Part shown: positions 58,056 through 64,000 of the stretch, in pieces
How positions within the stretch are numbered: the stretch's first letter is position 1
Layout: each line of letters opens with the position of its first letter
Assembly: GCA_905221605.1 (NCBI GenBank)
Contig: CAJNDS010002550.1
Span: forward strand, 127,501 to 191,500
Length of the DNA: 64,000 nucleotides
Direction of reading: 5' to 3'
From: Symbiodinium natans
Taxonomy: Eukaryota > Sar > Dinophyceae > Suessiales > Symbiodiniaceae
The notes under the pieces: model-generated
Told to the model about the DNA's origin: nothing
What the model saw: the letters and a program-made list of their open reading frames with translations, nothing else
Database searches by the model: none
Translations under genes and position numbers: made by a program

Positions 58056-58112
58056 CAATTCGTAGTTTGTGGTGAGATCCGATTCTTCGGACCGGTGCAA
58101 GAACCGAAACCC
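58056..58112 (+). CDS. exon, unknown protein
   Basis: Acceptor TCTTCAG|CAA. Reads QFVVCGEIRFFGPVQEPKP before a TGA; IR-D follows at 58136. Confidence 0.5.
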
Positions 58113-58135
58113 TGATTAAACCCTAAGCCTCGAGG

Positions 58136-58244
58136 ACCCAGAGTAGGCCCTTACTCACTCTCTTTTGTGTTGGCGGGTTTAGGTTCCCTTAGAGGCCCCT
58201 TTAACCAGAAAGAGTATCCTTTTGATCCTAAGCTACTCCTGGGT
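58136..58244. mobile_element. IR-D element
   Basis: GGACCCAGAGTAGGCCCTTA ... AGCTACTCCTGGGTCC. Another diverged copy at 58729-58846. Confidence 0.65.
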
Positions 58245-58267
58245 CCCCCTAAACCCCGTCCCTAAGG

Positions 58268-58432
58268 GTCCACGTACCCATATAGTATATACTTGGCCCC
58301 CCTAAACCCTAAACCCTAAACCCTAAACCCTAAACCCTAAACCCTAAACCTTTTTTCCCCATAGCAACTATATGGGAACCCCTTTAAGGCCCAAGTATAT
58401 ACTATATAGGTACATGGACCCTTTGGGCCTAG
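58268..58432. mobile_element. IR-B element split by a telomeric array
   Basis: GGTCCACGTACCCATATAGT ... TAGGTACATGGACCCTTTGG; CCCTAAA array 58299-58348. Its right side gives CCTAG before the exon at 58433. Confidence 0.7.
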
Positions 58433-58521
58433 CCCCATCCCTGTCTTGGGCCTTGCTGTCGCAAGGAAGACAGGCGGGGGCACAGGGCTTAGTCTTCAAG
58501 CGACTCTGTGAGCCTACACTG
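58433..58521 (+). CDS. exon after IR-B
   Basis: GGGCCTAG|CC, donor ACACTG|GTTTAG. Reads PSLSWALLSQGRQAGAQGLV then FKRLCEPT. Confidence 0.55.
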
Positions 58522-58939
58522 GTTTAGGGTTTAGGGTTTAGGGTTTAGGGTTTAGGGTTTAGGGTTTAGGGTTTAGGGTTTAGGATTTAGGGTTTAGGGT
58601 TTAGGCCTACACAAACCCTTTCCACACCCCAGAAATCCCAAACAAGGCCGCCAACAGCCCTCTCAATTGAGTAAAGTGTCTGGGACTTTCTGTGGCTAGG
58701 ATGGGTAGCTGCGGTTGGGAGGCTTTCTAGGACCCTTGCTCCCTTTTTTGTTGAGAGTTTACGTTCTGAAAAGGTTCTGAAAAGACCCTGTTGAACCAAA
58801 ACCACAAAAAGCACCCTCTTCATTCCTAGGTTGTTCTTGGGTCCAGTCTTGTAGCACGGAATCCTTCTTCCCTCCAAACAACCCCCACACTCCACGCTCC
58901 CAAAGCCTGCAACCCAAGCCACATGGAGCTTGTTCCAAA

Positions 58940-59340
58940 CTGCCCCCCCCCCCCCCCCTCCCCCCCCCTGTATATTTCGGTAGCTGTGTTCGAAACACTC
59001 GATAAGAAGTACCCCCCCCCCCAGAAAAGAAGAGCAAAATCAAAGCACCAAGTGTTTGTATATACATATACACATATATACATATATACATATATACACA
59101 TATACATATATACATATACACATCTATACATCTATACATATATACATATATACATATATACATATATACATTTATACATATATACATATATATGCATATA
59201 CACATATATACATATATACATATATACATATATACATATATACATATATACATATATACATATATACATATATACATATATACATATATACATATATATG
59301 TATATATGTATACATATATATATATACATATGTATGACAA
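58940..59340. repeat. C-run and (TATACA)n tract
   Basis: C-runs at 58943-58969, then about 280 bp of TATACATA repeats (59059-59333). All ORFs on both strands here are repeat artefacts. Confidence 0.9.
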
Positions 59341-59376
59341 AATCCCAAACCTCCCCGCTGACGTCCCTTGCCACAG

Positions 59377-59442
59377 GGTGCGCCAGAGACGCCACGGCAG
59401 GAGCCCCGTGGGCAGGCGAACGCTCGCTGAGTTGATTGGCGG
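59377..59442 (+). CDS. basic exon
   Basis: Acceptor TTGCCACAG|G, donor GGCGG|GTTTAG. Reads [20 protein letters not shown]. Confidence 0.55.
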
Positions 59443-59628
59443 GTTTAGGGTTTAGGGTTTAGGGCTTAGGGTTTAGGGTTTAGGGTTTCGGGTTAGGGGT
59501 TTAGGGTTGAGGGTTAGGGCGAGGGCGAGGGGTTTGGGATTTCGGTGTTATCCAGACCTATCATGTCATCATGAATTGAAAGTATCGGCTGTCCCCCTTC
59601 AGCAGCAGACAAAGTCCGGGTCTCGCAG

Positions 59629-59690
59629 GTGCGGCAGATTACGCCAGAGGTGCGGCAGGAGCTTCAGGGACCGCTGTAGGTCCCCTAAGG
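59629..59690 (+). CDS. exon ending at an IR-B tip
   Basis: Acceptor TCTCGCAG|G. Frame VRQITPEVRQELQGPL meets TAG; CGRLRQRCGRSFRDRCRSPK is open to CTAAGG|GTCCATG. Confidence 0.5.
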
Positions 59691-59950
59691 GTCCATGTAC
59701 CTCTCCCTACTTGGAGGTTCGTGGTACTTAGTAACCAATTATGACTGTACTTATAACCCACTTGTCAGCCCCTGAAGTGCCCCAATATGGTTATAAGTAC
59801 ACTTATTTATAAGTACAGTTATAACTGGTTACCCTAAACCCTAAACCCTATAAGTACAGTTATAACTGGTTACTCAGTACCACGAATCTCCAAGTAAAGC
59901 TGCTCGAAAGGAGCCCCCTGAGGCCCAAGTATATACGATGTGGGCCTTAG
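59690..59950. mobile_element. IR-B element with IR-A nested and telomeric DNA nested in that
   Basis: B: GGGTCCATGTACCTCTCC at left and AGGCCCAAGTATATACGATG at right. A: 59708-59896. Inside A, 16 bp of telomeric DNA (59833-59848) between exact 25-bp copies (59808-59832 and 59849-59873). Three layers. Confidence 0.75.
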
Positions 59951-60027
59951 GGCCCCCGAACCGTAAACCCTAAACCCTAAGCCCTAAACCCTAAGCCCTA
60001 AGCCCTAAACCCTAACCCTTAAGGTAG

Positions 60028-60130
60028 GTCCAAGAAGCACGAAGCCGTGCTGCTGCAATCATTGAGCCTGATGCGAAGTCTCCAAAGTTCCTTGTGCCGC
60101 GCCTTTCATTGAAGCCACGAGTTGCCCCAA
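60028..60130 (+). CDS. exon, unknown protein
   Basis: Acceptor TAAGGTAG|GTC. Reads VQEARSRAAAIIEPDAKSPK then FLVPRLSLKPRVAPN. Confidence 0.6.
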
Positions 60131-60236
60131 ACCCTAAACCCTTTGGGGTTTGGGGTTTAGGGTTTAGGGTTTAGGGTTTAGGGTTTAGGGTTTAGGCTGT
60201 AAACCCTCCAAGCGCTTGCTGTCGCCATGTTCGCAG

Positions 60237-60319
60237 GATGAGGCCGATCCCACCCGCTTTTGCGTAGAGGGCAAAGATCGGAGCTGGCGCGAGCCTCAGG
60301 ATGTTTGCTGGATCATGGG
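60237..60319 (+). CDS. exon, unknown protein
   Basis: Acceptor GTTCGCAG|GAT, donor ATGGG|GTTTAG. Reads DEADPTRFCVEGKDRSWREP then QDVCWIM. Confidence 0.65.
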
Positions 60320-60352
60320 GTTTAGGGTTTAGGGTTTAGGGTCTTGGGTTTT

Positions 60353-60625
60353 ACCCAAAGAGCCCAATATAAATCTTAGATAAGGAACGTGCCTTAAATC
60401 GTAACAGGGATCCTAGTATGATGTAGGGTTGCAGATAGACGTAAACTCAGGCGCGTGTTAGGGTACTTCTGGGTCTAAGATTGGGGTCTTGGGTTCAGGG
60501 TTTAGTGTTTAGGGGTTCAATACCCCTTACTTTAATTGAGGAATAGATCCTTGAATCATAATAGGGATCTAAATGCGATTTAAGGTGTTTTTTCCTTAAT
60601 TGCGCGGTATTGGGCTCTCCAGTGG
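60353..60625. mobile_element. two IR-N copies in tandem (decayed)
   Basis: CCCAAAGAGCCCAATATAAA (60353) and AATACCCCTTACTTTAATTG ... CGCGGTATTGGGCTCT (60515-60617). Confidence 0.5.
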
Positions 60626-60786
60626 TTGAGGAACTTAGTTGTAGTGACAGTACGACTAGGGTTCAGGGTTTTGGATGAACTCAGCTTAAGCTACCACAGT
60701 TATGAAGTTACAATGTGTTCCGAGCCACTGTTTGGGAACTTAGTTGAAGTTGCGTGTGGAGTATAGTGAGCTAGTGAGCATCTAGG

Positions 60787-60865
60787 TGTTGAAGCCATGG
60801 AGGCTCCTCAGGGGTTGGTCAAGATGATTGACCCCCCTTTTTCGTACCTGAAACCCGAAGCCCTA
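60787..60865 (+). CDS. exon, unknown protein
   Basis: Acceptor GCATCTAG|G. Reads VEAMEAPQGLVKMIDPPFSY LKPEAL. Confidence 0.55.
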
Positions 60866-60993
60866 CGTCCTAAGCCCTAGGCCCTAAGCCCTAAACCTTA
60901 AACCCTAAACCTTTAACCCTAAACCCTAAACCCTAAAGCCTAAACCCTAAACCCTAAGCCCTAAGCCCTAAGCCCTAAGCTCCTCAAACCCAG

Positions 60994-61057
60994 GTGGCTA
61001 AAGATGCCCTTTTGGCAAAGACTGTGGGTGTTTATCGGGATAGTTCTCTAAATCAAG
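60994..61057 (+). CDS. exon, unknown protein
   Basis: Acceptor AACCCAG|GTG, donor AATCAAG|GTCCGT. Reads VAKDALLAKTVGVYRDSSLN Q. 21 codons plus 1 nt. Confidence 0.65.
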
Positions 61058-61078
61058 GTCCGTTTCTATTCCCTTTTT

Positions 61079-61335
61079 TGGGGGGGGGGGGGGGGGAGGG
61101 GGGGGGGGGCGGGAGAGGGAGGGGGGGGGGAGGGGGGGGGAGGGGGGGGAGGGGGGGGGAGGGGGGGGGAGTGGGGGGGAGGGGGGGGGAGGGGGGGGGG
61201 AGGGGGGGGGGGGAGGGGGGGGGAGGGGGGGGGAGGGGGAGGGGAGGGGAGGGGGGGGGGCGGGGGGGAGGGGAGGGGGGGAGGAGGGGGGGGGGAGGGG
61301 GGGGGAGGGGAGGGGAGGGGGGGGGAGGGGAGGGG
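61079..61335. repeat. G-rich polypurine tract (GGGGGGGA)n
   Basis: About 255 bp of G8-10 with A. Overlapping Gly-rich and Pro-rich ORFs are artefacts. Confidence 0.95.
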
Positions 61336-61495
61336 ATCGAAAAAGGGACAAGGGACCCTGATTTCGAGAACGGCGATTAAGGGACTTTTCGTGCTGACTT
61401 CCACAGTTGAATCTAGGGTTTAGGGTTTAGGGTTCAGGGTCGAGGGTTTAGGGTGTAGGGTTTGGTGCAGAATTTTGGGTGTTTGGAGATTTCAG

Positions 61496-61579
61496 GTGTG
61501 CTTGGCACCCTTTGCTTGGTGACTCCCTAGAAAGGACTGTTTACCTCCCGCACTCCCCTGAGAACTTCTATCCTTCGAG
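61496..61579 (+). CDS. exon, unknown protein
   Basis: Acceptor ATTTCAG|G, donor TTCGAG|GTTCAG. Reads CAWHPLLGDSLERTVYLPHS then PENFYPS. Confidence 0.65.
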
Positions 61580-61731
61580 GTTCAGGGTTTTCCACGTAGC
61601 CGTGTAGGTTTAGGGTTTGGGGTGTAGGGTTTGGGGTGTATAGGGTTTGGGGTTTAGGTTTTGCGGTTCAGGGTTTGGGGTTTGGGGTTCAGGGTCCAGG
61701 CCTTGATTCTTCCACTCCAAGTCACCCCAGC

Positions 61732-61842
61732 TCATGAGCCAGGTTCCTGCAGAAGGGCGGGGTGGTTTTCGACCGGCCCCGCCCGGACAGGCACATTTCC
61801 GCAAAAAGCCCCGAACCGAGAGCCCTGCAACCCCAAAGCATT
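61732..61842 (+). CDS. exon, Pro/basic-rich
   Basis: Near CACCCCAG|CTC. Reads LMSQVPAEGRGGFRPAPPGQ then AHFRKKPRTESPATPKH to TAG. An overlapping frame is open for about 110 codons (to 61988). Confidence 0.5.
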
Positions 61843-61873
61843 AGGCGTGTTCTTGAAATCTTACTGTTGGCAG

Positions 61874-61912
61874 CCTGTGGTTAAAAAGCCTCGGGCTCTG
61901 AAGCTTCGGGAG
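61874..61912 (+). CDS. exon before a possible 20-bp intron
   Basis: Acceptor TTGGCAG|CCT, donor CGGGAG|GTTGCG. 13 codons: PVVKKPRALKLRE. Confidence 0.5.
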
Positions 61913-61932
61913 GTTGCGTGTTTAGGGTTTAG

Positions 61933-61985
61933 GTGGAGGCTGCTCATCGACCCCGATGGAGCGTTAAAGAGTTTAGGGCCTCAGA
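61933..61985 (+). CDS. exon after the possible 20-bp intron
   Basis: GGGTTTAG|GTG. Reads VEAAHRPRWSVKEFRAS in frame with the exon at 61874. Confidence 0.5.
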
Positions 61986-62335
61986 GTTAGGGTAACGCCT
62001 TAGTTTTCTTCAAGCCTCAACCCTAAACCCTAAACCCTAAACCCCAAAGCCTAAATCCTAAATCACAGCTTGGGCCTTTCGCCCCACGAACATGGACCTT
62101 GTAGGGCACCTTGAGTGAGCTTCCCCATAATCAAAAATGGTAAAAGGAACCAGAGCCGAGCCCTAATCCTAGCCTTCATCTCTCATAAAGGACCCCCCCC
62201 CCCCCCCCCAAACCCGAAACCCGAAACCCTAAACCCTTAATTCCCGGTAAGAAGGTGGTCTTTTTTGTGGAAGCCGCAGGGCAACTCTAGGAACCCCAAC
62301 AACACCCAAAAGAAGCCCTAAAGAAGCCACAAGCC

Positions 62336-62510
62336 CCAAACCCTAAACCCCAAACCCTAAACCCTAAACCCCAAACCCTAAACCCCAAACCCTAAACCCT
62401 AAACCCCAAACCCCAAACCCTAAACCCTAAATCCTAAACCCCTAACCCTAAACCCCAAACCCTAAACCCTAAACCCCAAACCCTAAACCGTAAACCCTAA
62501 ACCCTAAATC
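62336..62510. repeat. telomeric array, mixed CCCTAAA and CCCCAAA
   Basis: About 24 units with alternating variants. Confidence 0.9.
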
Positions 62511-62520
62511 CTGGCACCAG

Positions 62521-62603
62521 ATTCCGCCTGGATGTGACCTTCAGCGGCGGCCTGCAGAGCCGCTTTGGCGATGACTACGCCGAGCCCGGGGCCCTCAACA
62601 AGG
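62521..62603 (+). CDS. exon, unknown protein
   Basis: Acceptor GGCACCAG|A, donor AACAAGG|GTTCAG. Reads FRLDVTFSGGLQSRFGDDYA then EPGALNK. CCCTAAA left, TTTAGGG right. Confidence 0.7.
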
Positions 62604-62975
62604 GTTCAGGGCCGTTTAGGGTTTAGGGTTTAGGGTTTAGGGTTTAGGGTTTAGGGTTTAGGGTTTAGGGTTTAGGGTTTAGGGTTTAGGGTTTGGGTTT
62701 AGGGTTTAGGGCCTTTTAGGGCCATTTAGGGTTTAGGGTTTAGGGGTTTATGGTTTAGGGTTTAGGGTTTAGGGATTTACCCAAAGAGCCCAAGATACCT
62801 TAAGTAAGGAATGCACCTTGAATTAGAACAGGGATCCTAGTATGATGTAGGGGTCTACGATAGACTTCGACTTAGGCCTCTGTTAAGGCGAACTTCAGGG
62901 GTTTTAGGGTTTAGAGTTTAGGGGTTCGTTGTAGGGCTTGGTGTTCAGGGTTTAGGGTGCAGGGTGCGTCCCCAG

Positions 62976-63005
62976 ACCATGCCCAAAGTGCAGACCTCAA
63001 CCGCG
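62976..63005 (+). CDS. micro-exon
   Basis: Acceptor TCCCCAG|ACC, donor CGCG|GTTTAG. 10 codons: TMPKVQTSTA. Confidence 0.45.
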
Positions 63006-63036
63006 GTTTAGGGTTTAGGGTTCAGGGTTTAGGGTA

Positions 63037-63074
63037 CCTCGAAGAGCCCGCTGTACGTGACATGTGCTGTCGAG
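63037..63074 (+). CDS. exon ending at an IR-E tip
   Basis: Reads YLEEPAVRDMCCR, ending TCGAG|GATGCCCAG, the GA tip of IR-E. A third IR-E junction of this type. Confidence 0.5.
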
Positions 63075-63230
63075 GATGCCCAGTGGTACCCTTACCCAAA
63101 GGGAAATATACTATAATACTCACGTGGACCCTTAGGGAGTAGTACCCGTATTCCCCTATTCCCTTTTTCAGGGTTTAGCAGAAACGCAGGGTCTTGCCAG
63201 AAATTTCAGGGTGCTTCGACCATCTAGGCC
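63075..63230. mobile_element. mosaic of IR-E and IR-B pieces
   Basis: GATGCCCAGTGGTACCCTTA, then ACGTGGACCCTTAGGG of IR-B, then TATTCCCTTTTTCAGGG. Confidence 0.45.
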
Positions 63231-63408
63231 GGCTTCAAACCCTATCAGCCCTGCAAACCCTATAACTCCAATAAACCCTAAAGCCTATAAACCCAAACCC
63301 TATGAATCCCAAGCCCTACACCCGAAACCCTCACCCCCCCCCCCCACCCTTTAAACTCTAAACAATAAACCCTAAACCCTAAACCCTAAACCCTAAACCC
63401 TCCCCCAG

Positions 63409-63523
63409 CAAAAACACAAACAAGCCGCGGAAGCTGCAGAGGCTGAGCCGGGCAGAGCAGTCGGACACCATCAACTGGCTGGTGGCCGTTGGGGTCGCCG
63501 GGGGGCCCTGGTTCCTGGACTAG
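63409..63523 (+). CDS. probable last exon
   Basis: Acceptor TCCCCCAG|C. Reads KNTNKPRKLQRLSRAEQSDT then INWLVAVGVAGGPWFLD and TAG. Basic then hydrophobic. Confidence 0.65.
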
Positions 63524-63582
63524 GCGTGTAGGGTTTGGGGTTTTAGGGTTTAGGTTGTAGGGTTTAGGGTTTAGGGTTTAGG

Positions 63583-63688
63583 GACCTAAATAGTATATGC
63601 TTGGGCCTTAACGGGGTTCCCATATAGTAATATCAATATCGCAGCTTTAGCTAAAGCAAGTTTGCGTAGGTACATGGACCTCAGGCAG
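63583..63688. mobile_element. IR-B element (left tip joined to a telomeric array)
   Basis: GACCTAAATAGTATATGCTT ... TAGGTACATGGACCTCAGGCAG. Gives the AG for the exon at 63689. Confidence 0.6.
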
Positions 63689-63721
63689 GCCCTTGAGATG
63701 TTTCATATATTTCCTTGTTGG
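63689..63721 (+). CDS. short exon after IR-B
   Basis: Acceptor CAGGCAG|GCC, donor TGTTGG|GTGTGA. Eleven codons: ALEMFHIFPCW. Confidence 0.5.
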
Positions 63722-63854
63722 GTGTGAGGGGATCAGACTGAGGACTGTTTAGGGTTTAGGGTTTAGGGTTTAGGGTTTAGGGTTTAGGGTTTAGGGTTAG
63801 GGTTTAGGGTTTAGGATTTTCAGATTTGTTCTCAGGGCCATCCTAGTTTCTGAG

Positions 63855-63890
63855 GGTTGGCACCTCCTCATGTACCTCGTGTATCTAAGG
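63855..63890 (+). CDS. hydrophobic short exon before IR-H
   Basis: Acceptor TTCTGAG|GGT, ends CTAAGG|GTTGTT, the IR-H tip. Twelve codons: GWHLLMYLVYLR. Confidence 0.5.
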
Positions 63891-64000
63891 GTTGTTTTCC
63901 GGACCCTCAACATGGTCCCTTACCTCCTTTGAAGTTCGAAGGGTTCTGAAGTACGGGCCCTCGGCCTGCATAGGGTACAGAAGGTGTATATTAAGGGCCC
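63891..64000. mobile_element. IR-H element (cut by the window end)
   Basis: GTTGTTTTCCGGACCCTCAA, then ATGGTCCCTTACCTCCTTTG, as in 34752 and 55030. Confidence 0.6.

Noticed and set aside
58759-59435. ORFs of up to 193 codons on both strands
   Set aside because: They translate the TATACA tract into Tyr/Ile/His/Met runs.
60994-61404. Gly-rich and Pro-rich ORFs over 110 codons
   Set aside because: They translate the G-rich polypurine tract; only the first 64 nt (60994-61057) look like an exon.
1-64000. A real chromosome end (telomere or subtelomere)
   Set aside because: Arrays change orientation dozens of times and alternate with exon-like unique DNA to both window edges; a terminal telomere has one orientation and lies at an end. 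Subtelomeric origin cannot be fully excluded.

Overview
What it looks like. This is eukaryotic nuclear DNA saturated with the plant/algal-type telomere heptamer TTTAGGG/CCCTAAA, in well over a hundred separate arrays of 2 to about 60 units, on both strands, over the whole 64 kb. It is not a chromosome end: between the arrays lie short GC-rich open segments (30-200 bp) that read like exons on the + strand, nearly all preceded by AG (very often AG|G) and followed by GT, GA or GC. One-direction coding, tiny exons, AG|G acceptors, irregular donors, inverted-repeat introns flanked by direct repeats and TTTAGGG telomeres together point to a dinoflagellate or close relative. That is an inference; no marker gene fixes the taxon.

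Layout. 0-9 kb: scattered exons, one coding coiled-coil (7390, 7941, 8133). 9.1-18.5 kb: exons rich in hydrophobic segments, with a start-plus-signal-peptide exon at 9113, a second possible start exon at 14321 and a stop at 18543. 18.7-26.6 kb: soluble and Cys-containing exons (24168 has CPVC). 27-37.5 kb: a recurring class of Glu/Gln/Leu-rich coiled-coil exons (27032, 28056, 31152, 32323, 33175, 36633, 37452). 38-44 kb: unassigned exons. 44.2-45.15 kb: four exons that together form a YbaK/EbsC-type aminoacyl-tRNA deacylase (tRNA_edit) domain, the only family recognised with confidence. 45.6-52 kb: unassigned exons. 52.3-53.56 kb: an uninterrupted 420-codon gene with two tandem copies of an unrecognised domain, sitting in the only multi-kilobase stretch without telomeric repeats. 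54.8-64 kb: further exons. Gene boundaries between most exons cannot be fixed from sequence alone, so exons are listed singly.

Intron material. The sequence between exons has two components. (1) At least 17 families of short (65-300 bp) inverted-repeat elements, called IR-A to IR-R here. Several fit exactly between two exons that stay in frame, with GT (IR-A, B, F, H) or GA (IR-D, E, G) at the left tip and AG at the right tip: they behave as introner elements. They are nested in one another. (2) Telomeric arrays, inserted into exons and into the IR elements. At several sites the array is flanked by a perfect or near-perfect direct duplication of the target (8, 10, 11, 15, 19, 24, 25 and 26/27 bp). 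Some duplicated targets are coding, so removing the array plus one copy restores the frame. Introns often begin with TTTAGGG arrays and end with CCCTAAA arrays, so the pre-mRNA could fold into a stem that brings the splice sites together.

The most unusual feature is therefore not one gene but a genome-wide process: telomeric DNA inserted at staggered breaks and tolerated, or used, as intron sequence alongside a rich set of introner elements. All exon calls are by eye (open frame, splice-like edges, composition); RNA-seq was not available.
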